Shown piece after piece: positions 45,459 to 53,758 of a stretch of DNA of 55,125 nt (positions within the stretch are counted from its first letter, which is position 1; each line of letters starts with the position of its first letter). The stretch is taken from contig SUXY01000013.1 of NCBI GenBank assembly GCA_015060705.1, forward strand, positions 1 to 55,125, given 5' to 3'. The notes beneath the pieces were generated by a model. That model saw only the letters and a program-made list of their open reading frames with translations, ran no database searches and was not told where the DNA came from. This stretch comes from Bacteroides sp. GTDB lineage: Bacteria > Bacteroidota > Bacteroidia > Bacteroidales > Bacteroidaceae. A program made the translations under genes and the position numbers.

Positions 45459-46015
45459 AAGAAGTAGAACTGAAAATACACGATATGTCGACTACACTTT
45501 ATCCGGCCGATGCGTATGCTTTGGTGCTGGAAGAGGTGGAAGGTGGGCGAAAAATACCAGTCATCATCGGACATCTGGAGGCTCAGGCTATCAAGATGAT
45601 GATGTTGAAGTATCAACCACCCCGTCCGTTGACACATGATTTGTTTCCAATAATCACCCAACACTTGGGGGTGGTTCTGAAGAAAATCCTTATCTATAAA
45701 GCGAAAGACGGAGTCTTCTATTCTTACCTATATTTCGACAAGGATGGAGAGGAGTTCAAAATCGATTCCCGAACTTCGGATGCCGTGGCATTGGCGCTTC
45801 GTTACAAATGTCCGATGTATACTACCGAGGATATTATGGAGTCTGAGCATCTGCACGATATGGGGGAAGGAAAATTCTCTGTGCCTATCACTTCGGTTAG
45901 TATCGAGATGTTGGAAGATGCTCTTCAAAAAGCGATTGAAAAAGAAGAATATGAGACTGCTTCCCAATTACGGGATGAAATCCGGAAACGAAAAGGGGAA
46001 TCATTAACTGAATAA
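45455..46015 (+). CDS. bifunctional nuclease family protein (DUF151 + UVR)
   Basis: A 186-residue protein. The N-terminal ~130 residues are a bifunctional nuclease (BFN/DUF151) domain: ALVLEEVEGGRKIPVIIG and DSRTSDAVALALRYKCPM are its signatures. The last ~35 residues (LQKAIEKEEYETASQLRDEI) form a UVR helical motif like that of UvrB/UvrC. Plant and thermophile members have RNase and DNase activity; the role in Bacteroidales is not known. It overlaps the nucleoside transporter by four bases. Its stop lies inside a 26-base intergenic repeat. Confidence 0.9.
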   Translation: MKEVELKIHDMSTTLYPADAYALVLEEVEGGRKIPVIIGHLEAQAIKMMMLKYQPPRPLTHDLFPIITQHLGVVLKKILIYKAKDGVFYSYLYFDKDGEEFKIDSRTSDAVALALRYKCPMYTTEDIMESEHLHDMGEGKFSVPITSVSIEMLEDALQKAIEKEEYETASQLRDEIRKRKGESLTE

Positions 46016-46030
46016 TTGAATAACTGAATA
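46005..46030. repeat. three tandem AYTGAATA units, copy 1 of 2
   Basis: The 26 bases contain three 8-base units of the form AYTGAATA and recur with one change at 48265-48290. Both copies span the 3' end of one gene and the leader of the next. Confidence 0.7.
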
Positions 46031-46036
46031 TAAATC

Positions 46037-46738
46037 ATGCACGTATTTTATACTCCCGACATAGCAACTTCTTGCGAAATGCCCGAAGAAGAAGCGGGTC
46101 ATTGCTTGCGAGTGCTTCGCCTCACTACAGGCGATGAAGTAACGCTGACCGATGGTAAAGGAAATTTCTATAAAGCCGTGATCAGTGCAGCGACCAACAA
46201 GCGTTGCCAACTCAAAATCATGGAAACCCTTCCACAAGAAAAGGGCTGGAATGGTTGGCTTCATGTGGCCATGGCTCCGACCAAGAACATGGATCGCACC
46301 GAATGGTTTGCTGAGAAAGCAACCGAAATCGGTTTCGATGAACTTACTTTCTTGAATTGCCGATATTCTGAACGAAAGGTGATCAAGACCGAACGAATCG
46401 AGAAGATTTTGGTCTCGGCTATCAAGCAATCGCTCAAAGCCAACAAGCCGATATTGAACGAAATGACAGACTTCAACAAGTTCATTACTCAAGACTTTAA
46501 GGGACAGAAATTCATTTGCCATTGTTATGAAGGCGAGAAGAAACTGTTGAAGGAAGCCCTTGTTCCGGGTGAGGATGCGTTGATTCTCATTGGACCGGAA
46601 GGCGACTTCTCTGAAGAAGAAGTAGCAAAAGCCATGAATGCAGGATTCCAACCGGTGAGCTTGGGTAAATCCCGTTTGCGTACTGAAACAGCTGCATTGG
46701 TGGCTTCACATACCTTGAACTTATTTAATCAGAAATAA
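46037..46738 (+). CDS. rsmE: 16S rRNA (uracil1498-N3)-methyltransferase RsmE
   Basis: A SPOUT methyltransferase that methylates U1498 of 16S rRNA. The 233 residues begin MHVFYTPDIATSCEMPEEEA, with the N-terminal PUA-like domain (HCLRVLRLTTGDEVTLTDG, about 23-41). The C-terminal knot carries LIGPEGDFSEEE (about 182-193) and LGKSRLRTETAAL (about 209-221), the SAM-binding motifs. The next gene starts two bases after its stop. Confidence 0.95.
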   Translation: MHVFYTPDIATSCEMPEEEAGHCLRVLRLTTGDEVTLTDGKGNFYKAVISAATNKRCQLKIMETLPQEKGWNGWLHVAMAPTKNMDRTEWFAEKATEIGFDELTFLNCRYSERKVIKTERIEKILVSAIKQSLKANKPILNEMTDFNKFITQDFKGQKFICHCYEGEKKLLKEALVPGEDALILIGPEGDFSEEEVAKAMNAGFQPVSLGKSRLRTETAALVASHTLNLFNQK

Positions 46739-46740
46739 CC

Positions 46741-48267
46741 ATGAGCAAGAAAATATTTAATAACCTATTATTAATAGGAATACTCTTCTTGGTATCTTGT
46801 AGTCCTAAAACAGAATATACTCATGCGCTCCCTAAAAATGCATCGATAGTAGTGGGTATGGAACTTGACCAAATGGCGAACAAAGCCGGTCTGAATGGTT
46901 CTGAGGGAGAAAAGGTTGTAAAGAAACTCAAGACCTTAATGAAAGGTGGATTGCAAGGTGATGCCGCGCAATTGGCCGAACGTATCATTGACCAACCTTC
47001 GGAATCGGGACTTTCGTTCGATGATAAAGTGTATCTCTTTGCTACGCCTCATGCCGAAGCTTTGGCTATCCTGGCCAAAGTGACCGATGAAGGTAAGTTG
47101 GAAACTCTCATGAATGTACTCCAAAAGGAATCAATAGCTACTCCTTTACGTGAAGAAAGCGGATGTCGCTGGACGCAAGTAGGAGGTGCGCTATGTGCAT
47201 TCAATAACGGTACTTTCCTTTTGCTCCAGCCTTCCAAGGGGGATGCATCGGGGATGAAGGGTACGTTGCTTTCGCTCATGCGTCAGAAAGAAGGAGAGGG
47301 TTTTGCTTCTTTTCCGGAGTTCACTAAAATTGAAGCTCCAGGTAATGATATTGCCTCGGTGGTGAACCTTAGTGCTGTTCCTTACGAACTTACCACTCCG
47401 CTCCGTATGGGTTTATCTGCAGATATCCGTTTGGAAGACATCAAGTATTTTGTGAGTGCTAATTTCGAACCGGGTAAGGTAGTCATGAATTCTGAGTCAC
47501 TTATCAGCAATCCGAAGATTTTGGGTTTCTTCGATACCATGGACAAGGTTATCCAACCGATTCAAGGGAAGTACCTTGATTACTATCAAGGAAATACATT
47601 GCTTTGGGCAAGTGGACGAATTGACGGAAAGGAACTATACCGCATGCTTTGTCAGAATCCGACCATCAAGCAAATGCTGGATAACCCGCTCTTGCCGGTG
47701 GATGTGGAATATATCTTCTCATCCATTCAGGGTGATTTTGCGGTGGGACGTTCTACACTTTATACGGATAATTATTTGCTTTATGCCGATGTAACGAATA
47801 GTGATTTCTTGAAAACATTCGAAGATTTGCGTCCAATGTTGGCACTTACTGGTGGACAGATTGTTCTTGATAATGTAGGTACCGATGAATACGTAATGCG
47901 TACTTATGAAGGCAATTATTATTTTGGAGTAAAGAATAATCGACTTTATGTGACGAACAACCGTTCGTTTGCAGAGGAAGCCGGACGTACTTATGGGGCT
48001 TCGATGGGGGTAAAACCATGGTCGGCTGAAGTTAAGCAAAACCGTTTGTATGCTTCGGTTAACTTGTCGGCTATTGCCAAAGCATATCGCTCTTATAACT
48101 TTACAGGAAACAAGCAGGTGGATACGTTCTTGATGTTTTTAATCAATCAATGCAATTACCTGAATGCAAGTATGCCGGATTGGCGTCAGGGCAAAGCTGA
48201 ATTGGTTTTAAATGACAAGGACCAGAATTTATTGAAGTTGCTTGTGTCTATGTTGGAGCAATTCTAA
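46741..48267 (+). CDS. DUF4836 family lipoprotein
   Basis: A 508-residue exported protein with a lipobox (FLVSC, Cys20) and the opening HALPKNASIVVGMELDQM, typical of DUF4836 proteins of Bacteroidales. The function is unknown; the rest is predicted soluble alpha/beta without membrane segments. It lies two bases after rsmE, so it is probably on the same transcript. The second copy of the AYTGAATA repeat begins at its stop codon. Confidence 0.85.
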   Translation: MSKKIFNNLLLIGILFLVSCSPKTEYTHALPKNASIVVGMELDQMANKAGLNGSEGEKVVKKLKTLMKGGLQGDAAQLAERIIDQPSESGLSFDDKVYLFATPHAEALAILAKVTDEGKLETLMNVLQKESIATPLREESGCRWTQVGGALCAFNNGTFLLLQPSKGDASGMKGTLLSLMRQKEGEGFASFPEFTKIEAPGNDIASVVNLSAVPYELTTPLRMGLSADIRLEDIKYFVSANFEPGKVVMNSESLISNPKILGFFDTMDKVIQPIQGKYLDYYQGNTLLWASGRIDGKELYRMLCQNPTIKQMLDNPLLPVDVEYIFSSIQGDFAVGRSTLYTDNYLLYADVTNSDFLKTFEDLRPMLALTGGQIVLDNVGTDEYVMRTYEGNYYFGVKNNRLYVTNNRSFAEEAGRTYGASMGVKPWSAEVKQNRLYASVNLSAIAKAYRSYNFTGNKQVDTFLMFLINQCNYLNASMPDWRQGKAELVLNDKDQNLLKLLVSMLEQF

Positions 48268-48290
48268 CTGAATACTTGAATAACTGAATA
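48265..48290. repeat. three tandem AYTGAATA units, copy 2 of 2
   Basis: Identical to the copy at 46005-46030 except for one base (C for A). It fills the gap between the DUF4836 stop and the acyltransferase start. Confidence 0.7.
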
Positions 48291-48296
48291 ATCACC

Positions 48297-49442
48297 ATGA
48301 ATCACTATTTGGAAAGCAAATCACGTTATGAAATATTGGATGGACTGAGAGGGGTAGCTGCGCTGGTCGTGGTATTCTATCACCTCATCGAGTGCTATCC
48401 AGCACAATATGTCGGTCTTTTCTTTGCACACGGATATTTGGCCGTGGATTTCTTTTTCGCATTGAGCGGTTTTGTGATTGGATATGCATACGATGACCGA
48501 TGGAACCGGATGTCTATGAAGGACTTTTTCAAACGACGTATTACCCGATTACATCCGATGGTTATCTTTGGTGTATTGGTAGGCGTGTGTTTCTTCTACT
48601 ACACAGGGGGTACAGATTTATTTAACAAGGTGGATGGTGCCGCTTGGTGGATGGTGCTCGTTCAGGCACTCTTGCTGATGCTCATGATTCCACTTCCTTC
48701 ATCAATGGATATACGCGGTTGGGGGGAACTAACCAGTATCAATGGACCTATTTGGACGTTGATGTTTGAATATGTAGCTAATATCTTCTATGCACTTGTT
48801 TTACGTCATTTACCAAAACTTGCTCTCGGTGTTTTAGTAGCTCTCTCTGCCATATTAACTGCCGACTTGACACTCCGTTTGAATCTTTTTGGACTTTTGG
48901 TTAGCGAATGGAATAGTTATTCGGTCATTGGTGGATTTGTTTTTGATGCCGAACACTTGTATATTGGTTATGTCCGTCTGCTCTATCCATTCCTCATGGG
49001 TTTGCTACTCTGTCGTTTGGGATGGAGAATCCGTATGCAAAGAGGTTTTCTCACCACTTCTTTGTTGGTGCTGGCAATGCTTTGTGTACCGACCTTAGGG
49101 GGTGGAGAAAAAATAGTTGATGGTATCTACCAGCTTCTTTGTATTCTTTTTATGTTCCCGTTGATTTTAGCAATCGGTGCTGGTAGTACGGTGAAGGGAA
49201 GCAAATCGGCGAGTTTCTGTAAATTCTTGGGTGATATTTCCTTCCCGCTCTATATCACCCATTATCCTCTCATTTACATGCATACAAGCTGGGCACAACG
49301 TTATCCGGATGCACCATTGGGTACACATATTATGGTAGGTTTGGGTACGTTGGCTATTGCTCTATTCATTGCGTGGGCTGCATTTAAGTTGTACGACGAG
49401 CCAGTTCGCGAATGGTTAAAGGAACATTGGTTGAAGAAATAA
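48297..49442 (+). CDS. acyltransferase family 3 membrane protein
   Basis: A 381-residue multi-helix O-acyltransferase of the OafA/NodX type. RYEILDGLRGVAALVVVFYH (about 10-29) is the N-terminal signature with the conserved His; FFKRRITRLHPMV (about 78-90) contains the R-x10-H-like catalytic region. About ten membrane segments are predicted. It probably acetylates a cell-envelope glycan, but the substrate is unknown. The ABC ATPase gene follows after 9 bases, suggesting a shared transcript. Confidence 0.9.
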   Translation: MNHYLESKSRYEILDGLRGVAALVVVFYHLIECYPAQYVGLFFAHGYLAVDFFFALSGFVIGYAYDDRWNRMSMKDFFKRRITRLHPMVIFGVLVGVCFFYYTGGTDLFNKVDGAAWWMVLVQALLLMLMIPLPSSMDIRGWGELTSINGPIWTLMFEYVANIFYALVLRHLPKLALGVLVALSAILTADLTLRLNLFGLLVSEWNSYSVIGGFVFDAEHLYIGYVRLLYPFLMGLLLCRLGWRIRMQRGFLTTSLLVLAMLCVPTLGGGEKIVDGIYQLLCILFMFPLILAIGAGSTVKGSKSASFCKFLGDISFPLYITHYPLIYMHTSWAQRYPDAPLGTHIMVGLGTLAIALFIAWAAFKLYDEPVREWLKEHWLKK

Positions 49443-49451
49443 ATAGACAAT

Positions 49452-50096
49452 ATGAATAAAATTACCTTACAGAATGCACTTCCTCAAGTGTTCATCGGAA
49501 AAGACTATATAGATTCCGATGTTTGGCATAAAGATGTGGAGTTCGAGAAAGGACATTTTTACCTCATCGAAGCAGGTTCCGGTACAGGAAAATCCTCGCT
49601 TTGCAGCTATATCTACGGGTATCGTAACGATTACGAAGGCATCATCACTTTTGACGGAAACAATATTCGTAACTTGAATGTAAAGGATTGGGTAGAACTT
49701 CGCAAACGCTCGTTGAGTATGCTCTTTCAAGACTTGCGACTTTTTACCGAGTTGACCGCAATGGAGAATGTACTTCTAAAAAACGCTCTCACAGGATTCA
49801 AGAAGAAGAAGGAGATCAAGGACTTGTTCTATGAACTTGGCATCGGTGATAAGATGAATGTGGAAGTAGGCAAGATGTCGTTCGGACAACAACAACGCGT
49901 AGCGCTCATCCGTGCGTTATGCCAACCGTTCGATTTCTTATTTCTGGACGAGCCGGTGAGTCACCTTGACGAAATCAATGCCAACAACATGGCACGTGTA
50001 TTGACAGAAGAAGCCATGAAGCAAGGGGCAGGGATCGTCGTTACTTCGATTGGTAAACATTTGGAGTTGGATTACACTAAAAAGATGTTACTATGA
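49452..50096 (+). CDS. ABC transporter ATP-binding protein (LolD/FtsE-like)
   Basis: A 214-residue ATPase. Walker A GSGTGKSS (about 38-45), Q-loop LFQDLRLF, signature MSFGQQQRVAL and Walker B FLFLDEPVSHLD are intact. Size and the FtsX-like partner place it in the MacB/LolD/FtsE branch, which powers extracytoplasmic substrate handling rather than classical import. Its stop overlaps the permease ATG by four bases. Confidence 0.88.
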   Translation: MNKITLQNALPQVFIGKDYIDSDVWHKDVEFEKGHFYLIEAGSGTGKSSLCSYIYGYRNDYEGIITFDGNNIRNLNVKDWVELRKRSLSMLFQDLRLFTELTAMENVLLKNALTGFKKKKEIKDLFYELGIGDKMNVEVGKMSFGQQQRVALIRALCQPFDFLFLDEPVSHLDEINANNMARVLTEEAMKQGAGIVVTSIGKHLELDYTKKMLL

Positions 50097-51298
50097 GTTT
50101 GGTTTGGAAATTAATGCGTCGACATATCAGCTTGGGGCAATTGGCAGGCTTCTTCTTTGCTAACCTTTGTGGCATGGTCATTGTCCTACTCAGCATCCAG
50201 TTCTATCAGGATGTGGCTCCCGTGTTTACGGAAGGGGATAGTTTTATGAAAAAAGACTATATCATCGTAAGCAAGAAAGTGAGTACGCTCGGTTCGTTTG
50301 TAGGCAAGAGCAGCACTTTCTCCAACGCCGAAATAGAAGAAATAGAGGAACAACCGTTCACTCGTGGAGTAGGTGAATTCACTCCTTCTCAATTTAAGGT
50401 ATCAACAGGAGTAGGCATGGAGCAACTGGGCTTGAACCTTTCTACAGCAATGTTTTTTGAAAGTGTACCGGACAAGTATGTCGATACCAGTTTAGAAGGA
50501 TGGCAATTCGAACCGGGACAGGAAGAAATCCCCATCATCATCCCTCGCAATTACTTGAATCTATATAATTTCGGATTTGCACAAAGCCGGAACTTACCTC
50601 AGATTTCAGAAGGTGTCATTAATATGGTAAACCTTGAAGTCCGTATTAGTGGGGGAGGTAGAATGGATACCTATAAAGGTAAGATTGCAGGATTCTCCAA
50701 CCGATTGAACACCATTCTGGTACCGGAAAGTTTCATGACTTGGGCGAATACCCATTATGGGGAAAATGGCATCCGAAAAGATCCTTCACGTCTTATTGTA
50801 GAAGTAAACAATCCAACCGATGAACGCATTGCCCAGTTCTTCCGCGAACGTGGATACGATACGGAAGACGATAAACTTGATGCCGGGAAGACCACATGGT
50901 TCCTGAAAGTGATTGTAGGCATTGTACTTTCGGTAGGTTTGCTCATCAGTGCTCTTTCGTTCTATATTCTCATGCTCAGCATCTATTTGTTGTTGCAGAA
51001 GAATACGACTAAATTGGAAAATCTTTTGCTCATCGGTTATGGACCGAATCGGGTGGCATTTCCATATCAGTCACTGACCATTCTTCTCAATGCCGTGGTA
51101 TTGGTACTTTCGGTGGGTATTGTGCTTTATGTACGTACGCTTTACCTGGATTTGGTGGAACAAATGTTCCCTTCGCTCAATGCCGGTTCTTGGTGGTTGA
51201 TGCTGGTAGTGGGCATTCTGTTGTTCTTGTCCGTGTCTTGCTTTAATGTGTTGGCTATACGGAAAAAGATAGCTTCCATTTGGATGCATAAGAATTGA
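50093..51298 (+). CDS. FtsX-like permease subunit
   Basis: A 401-residue protein with one membrane helix near the N-terminus (about 15-38), a ~220-residue extracytoplasmic domain and three C-terminal helices (about 273-300, 325-345, 365-390): the four-helix MacB/FtsX topology. ATGA overlap with the ATPase gene indicates an obligate pair. There is no periplasmic fusion protein or outer-membrane channel next to it, so its substrate is unclear. The locus follows an acyltransferase, which hints at envelope biogenesis. Confidence 0.85.
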   Translation: MSLVWKLMRRHISLGQLAGFFFANLCGMVIVLLSIQFYQDVAPVFTEGDSFMKKDYIIVSKKVSTLGSFVGKSSTFSNAEIEEIEEQPFTRGVGEFTPSQFKVSTGVGMEQLGLNLSTAMFFESVPDKYVDTSLEGWQFEPGQEEIPIIIPRNYLNLYNFGFAQSRNLPQISEGVINMVNLEVRISGGGRMDTYKGKIAGFSNRLNTILVPESFMTWANTHYGENGIRKDPSRLIVEVNNPTDERIAQFFRERGYDTEDDKLDAGKTTWFLKVIVGIVLSVGLLISALSFYILMLSIYLLLQKNTTKLENLLLIGYGPNRVAFPYQSLTILLNAVVLVLSVGIVLYVRTLYLDLVEQMFPSLNAGSWWLMLVVGILLFLSVSCFNVLAIRKKIASIWMHKN

Positions 51299-51322
51299 TA
51301 ATATACTTGTAGACACTTTAAC

Positions 51323-51351
51323 CTCCCCCTTCACAAGGGGGAGAGTTTTTT
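51323..51351 (+). terminator. terminator after the ABC transporter genes
   Basis: CTCCCCCTT / AAGGGGGAG arms with a CAC loop, followed by a T run. Confidence 0.88.
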
Positions 51352-51399
51352 ATTAAAAACCCTTTCCTAACGAACCACTTCAACTTTTCCTTGTTTTAG

Positions 51400-51423
51400 A
51401 ACTTGTATCATATAAAACAAGTT
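51400..51423. promoter_or_regulatory. inverted repeat before the YtxH-like gene
   Basis: AACTTGT and ACAAGTT separated by ten bases, ending seven bases before the ATG at 51430. It could be an operator or an mRNA hairpin over the start region. No standard -7 box was found nearby. Confidence 0.35.
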
Positions 51424-51429
51424 AGCAAT

Positions 51430-51633
51430 ATGGAAAAGAGTACATGTAAATTTTTGTTAGGCCTCGGTGTAGGTTCAGTATTGGGTGCGATTATGTATCG
51501 TTGTTCGAAAACCGATAAGGCAAAGGAATTGAAAAAGAAGATGTGTTGTGCAGCCCAGTCTGCAGCCGAGAAAGCAGGCGAATGGATGACCAATGCCAAA
51601 GAAAACTTTAATCCAACCACCGAAAAGCAATGA
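51430..51633 (+). CDS. small YtxH-like membrane protein
   Basis: A 67-residue protein. A glycine-rich membrane helix (FLLGLGVGSVLGAIMY, about 6-21) is followed by a charged helical tail (KAKELKKKMCCAAQSAAEKA). This is the YtxH-like layout, often linked to stress. An in-frame ATG at 51403 lies inside the inverted repeat and is less likely as start. The stop overlaps the ATG of the barrel gene (ATGA), so they are co-translated. Confidence 0.75.
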   Translation: MEKSTCKFLLGLGVGSVLGAIMYRCSKTDKAKELKKKMCCAAQSAAEKAGEWMTNAKENFNPTTEKQ

Positions 51634-52148
51634 AACGTTTTCTTTTTGTAGTTTTCTCGCTCGTATTGGCTCTGGGGGTAAATGCCCAGAGTCAAAAGGG
51701 CGAAGCTTCTCTTATGGGTAGTGTAGGGTATCAGAGCAACTATCAGCGTTTTGGTGTAGGCTTACAGGCTCGTTATGCTATTCTGAACAATCTTCGCATT
51801 GCTCCGGAAGTGAATTTCTTCTTTCCGAAGGACAAGGTGACTGGTCTTGATGTGAATGTGAATTTCCACTATGTATTCAATTTCAAGGCCGACGGACAAG
51901 GTTTTCAGGTTTATCCATTGGCAGGAGTAGGGATGCAGACCAATTTCTATGGAAGTAAGGACATTACGTACAATGGCGAGCAGATTGACCATGAAGCCAG
52001 TCATACGAATACAGACTTTGCGTTCAGCTTAGGAGGTGGCATTACTCTTCCATTGTCCGCCAAGTCTTACTTGAATGCCGAAACTAAGTTTATGTTTGGT
52101 GACAAGGAAAGCTTGGTGTTTATGCTAGGGTATGGGTGGAAATTTTAA
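51630..52148 (+). CDS. small outer-membrane beta-barrel protein
   Basis: A 172-residue protein with a signal peptide (MKRFLFVVFSLVLALGVNAQ) and about eight amphipathic strands, ending in ...YGWKF with the C-terminal aromatic residue usual for outer-membrane barrels. It resembles the OmpX/PF13568-type porin-like families of Bacteroidota. Its role is unknown. It is coupled to the YtxH-like gene and ends at a bidirectional terminator. Confidence 0.85.
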   Translation: MKRFLFVVFSLVLALGVNAQSQKGEASLMGSVGYQSNYQRFGVGLQARYAILNNLRIAPEVNFFFPKDKVTGLDVNVNFHYVFNFKADGQGFQVYPLAGVGMQTNFYGSKDITYNGEQIDHEASHTNTDFAFSLGGGITLPLSAKSYLNAETKFMFGDKESLVFMLGYGWKF

Positions 52149-52152
52149 GTTG

Positions 52153-52184
52153 ATTAATGGGCGAAAATTATCGCCCATTAATCT
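52153..52184. terminator. bidirectional terminator
   Basis: A perfect 13-base stem (GATTAATGGGCGA / TCGCCCATTAATC) with a six-base loop, exactly between the convergent barrel and dihydrouridine synthase genes. Confidence 0.85.
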
Positions 52185-53108
52185 TTATATCTCTCTTACC
52201 GCATTTAAATAATTCTTCAGATTCCCTGCCTTCATAATCTTCTTATACACCTTCTTGCCTAATTCCTCTTCCATATATTCCCAGAACAAGCGAAGACGAC
52301 TATGCACCTGTGCTTCACTGTTAGCGGTAGTTTCGTAATGCGCTTTCAGACGATCATGGAAATCCAACAGGACAGGACGACGTTTTTCCCATGAAAGTTC
52401 TACACCCGTAACATATTCCGATGCCAACGACGGACGGGTAAGCAATCCTCTACCAATCATTATGCCTGCTAACTTCGGATACTTTTCTTCCAAATTCTGA
52501 ATATCTTTTATCGAAGTTACATCTCCATTATAAATGATCGGGTGTTTACAAAGCGCATAAAACTCGTCGAATGCTTCCATGTTGACTGTACCCTTGTATT
52601 GTTGGGTTCCGATGCGAGGATGAAGCGTAATCTGTTCCAATGGAATTTCGTTCAGTATATCTAGTACCGGACGCCATTCATCGACATTCTCCCAACCTAG
52701 ACGCATTTTGACGGAAAACTTCAGTTCACATTTCGAAGCGATAGCTTTTGCTATCTCCTCCACAATGTCCACATGCGCCAAAAGTCCAGAACCACGACCA
52801 TGTTTTGCTTGAAGCGGGAAAGGACATCCCATGTTTATGTCCACTCGATTATAGCCCTTTTCTTCCACAATCTTAGTCAGAAACTCGAATTCCTTCATCG
52901 ACTTTACAATGATTTGTGGAACGACAGGTACTCCCTCATTGAATTCCGGTCGGATATCACGCATGTCCTTGGAGCGTACACCACCACCTTCCATGCGTAG
53001 GAAAGGAGTGTAGTAAGTATGTATTCCACCCATCAGTTCGTGATGGATGCGTCTGTATACATCATCAGTATAGCCTTGTAAAGGGGCAAAATGTATGGGG
53101 ATGTTCAT
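52185..53108 (-). CDS. tRNA-dihydrouridine synthase
   Basis: An FMN-dependent enzyme that reduces uridine in tRNA D-loops. The 307 residues form a TIM barrel. The N-terminal FAPLQGYTDDVYRR is the Dus FMN-binding motif; the catalytic cysteine is in DINMGCPFPLQAKHGRGSGL (about 93-112); IIYNGDVTSI and GIMIGRGLL are further FMN-phosphate loops. The family member (DusA, B or C type) cannot be decided by eye. A TACCTTTG box lies at 53132-53139. Confidence 0.94.
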   Translation of the reverse strand: MNIPIHFAPLQGYTDDVYRRIHHELMGGIHTYYTPFLRMEGGGVRSKDMRDIRPEFNEGVPVVPQIIVKSMKEFEFLTKIVEEKGYNRVDINMGCPFPLQAKHGRGSGLLAHVDIVEEIAKAIASKCELKFSVKMRLGWENVDEWRPVLDILNEIPLEQITLHPRIGTQQYKGTVNMEAFDEFYALCKHPIIYNGDVTSIKDIQNLEEKYPKLAGIMIGRGLLTRPSLASEYVTGVELSWEKRRPVLLDFHDRLKAHYETTANSEAQVHSRLRLFWEYMEEELGKKVYKKIMKAGNLKNYLNAVREI

Positions 53109-53131
53109 AAATTTTCGTTCTTTTGTTTAGA

Positions 53132-53139
53132 CAAAGGTA
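53132..53139 (-). promoter_or_regulatory. -7 box (TACCTTTG) for the dihydrouridine synthase
   Basis: Minus-strand TACCTTTG 23 bases upstream of the ATG at 53108; no clear -33 element. Confidence 0.5.
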
Positions 53140-53208
53140 GGAAAAAGTACCAAGAACGGCTTCATTTCTAAAAAAAATCACTTTTATCGAAAAAAAACAT
53201 CGAAATAA

Positions 53209-53239
53209 TTTGCAGGTTCTGATAGAATGTGTACCTTTG
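53209..53239 (+). promoter_or_regulatory. perfect Bacteroidota promoter for a small RNA
   Basis: TTTG (53209-53212), exactly 19 bases, then TACCTTTG (53232-53239). A terminator, not a gene, follows within 80 bases. Confidence 0.75.
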
Positions 53240-53245
53240 CAGTAT

Positions 53246-53315
53246 CTCGTTTAGTTGTATTTGTATTTTGTAGCAGGGCCTAATTTACCGTGAGGTACGT
53301 TAGGCTCATTTTTTA
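53246..53315 (+). ncRNA. predicted ~70-nt small RNA
   Basis: Between a consensus promoter and a U tract lies a pyrimidine-rich stretch of about 30 bases (GTTTAGTTGTATTTGTATTT) followed by a long hairpin: GGGCCTAA (53276-53283) with TTAGGCTC (53300-53307) and, inside, TACC-GTGA-GGTA. ATTTTTTA follows. No coding frame fits. The 5' end is inferred from the promoter. It could be a trans-acting RNA; no target was found in the window. Confidence 0.55.
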
Positions 53316-53357
53316 TACTGTTTGCTGAATAGATTTATTCGTTTTACAAGAAAAAGA

Positions 53358-53531
53358 CTATTTAGTTTTTAATTTCTTTTTGATCGAAATATAGTTATAG
53401 ATCTGATAGCCTAAAATGAATAGCCCGAAAATGGCCAAATAATATATACCGTCAACGAAACACCAAATGGTGAAGATAATTGTTATTATTGCAAAGATTA
53501 TTATGCTTATCATTTTACTTTCCATACTCAT
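53358..53531 (-). CDS. 57-residue membrane protein, paralogue A
   Basis: A tiny gene with its own near-perfect promoter. The protein starts MSMESKMISIIIFAIITIIF and has two hydrophobic segments (about 8-24 and 30-43) joined by WCFVDGIYYL, then a lysine-rich end (SIKKKLKTK). From the shared cysteine onward it aligns without gaps over 30 residues with the protein at 53961-54116 (CF[VI]DGxYYL..FGL, then Y-I-x-x-KKK). The function and family are not recognised. Small toxin-like, signal-peptide-like or stress membrane proteins have this appearance, but none is shown. Confidence 0.65.
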   Translation of the reverse strand: MSMESKMISIIIFAIITIIFTIWCFVDGIYYLAIFGLFILGYQIYNYISIKKKLKTK

Positions 53532-53551
53532 TCTGTTTTATAACTATAATG

Positions 53552-53582
53552 CAAATGTAGTGAAAATTAAATAAGGCGCAAG
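53552..53582 (-). promoter_or_regulatory. promoter of small membrane protein A
   Basis: Minus-strand CTTG (53579-53582), 19 bases, then TACATTTG (53552-53559), 20 bases before the ATG at 53531. Confidence 0.65.
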
Positions 53583-53611
53583 TCGGCTAAGAATATTTTG
53601 AAATAAAACAA

Positions 53612-53639
53612 AAGCCCCGACTATGAGAAGTCAGGGCTT
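53612..53639 (-). terminator. minus-strand terminator
   Basis: AAGCCCTGACT / AGTCGGGGCTT in the minus-strand RNA (one G-U pair), then TTTTG and T-rich sequence. It lies 27 bases after the guaA-like stop codon and may be the original terminator of that gene. Confidence 0.75.
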
Positions 53640-53665
53640 CTATCTATCTGTAAATCAGAAGTTTC

Positions 53666-53683
53666 TTATTCCCATTCGATTTT
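53666..53683 (-). other. guaA 3'-end-like segment, possible attachment-site scar
   Basis: The minus strand reads K-I-E-W-E-stop (AAAATCGAATGGGAATAA), the usual end of GMP synthase GuaA, directly before a terminator. No guaA frame continues upstream: stops occur at once. The 3' end of guaA is a well-known integration site for genomic islands, so this may be the copy left at one end of an integrated element whose other end, with intact guaA, would lie to the right of the window. This is inference from six codons. Confidence 0.4.
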
Positions 53684-53758
53684 AATTGTTAAAATATGAC
53701 TTGATATTATAAGTTTATTATCAATACTTTAACTCTTTGTTTTGCTATTTGAAGAGCG

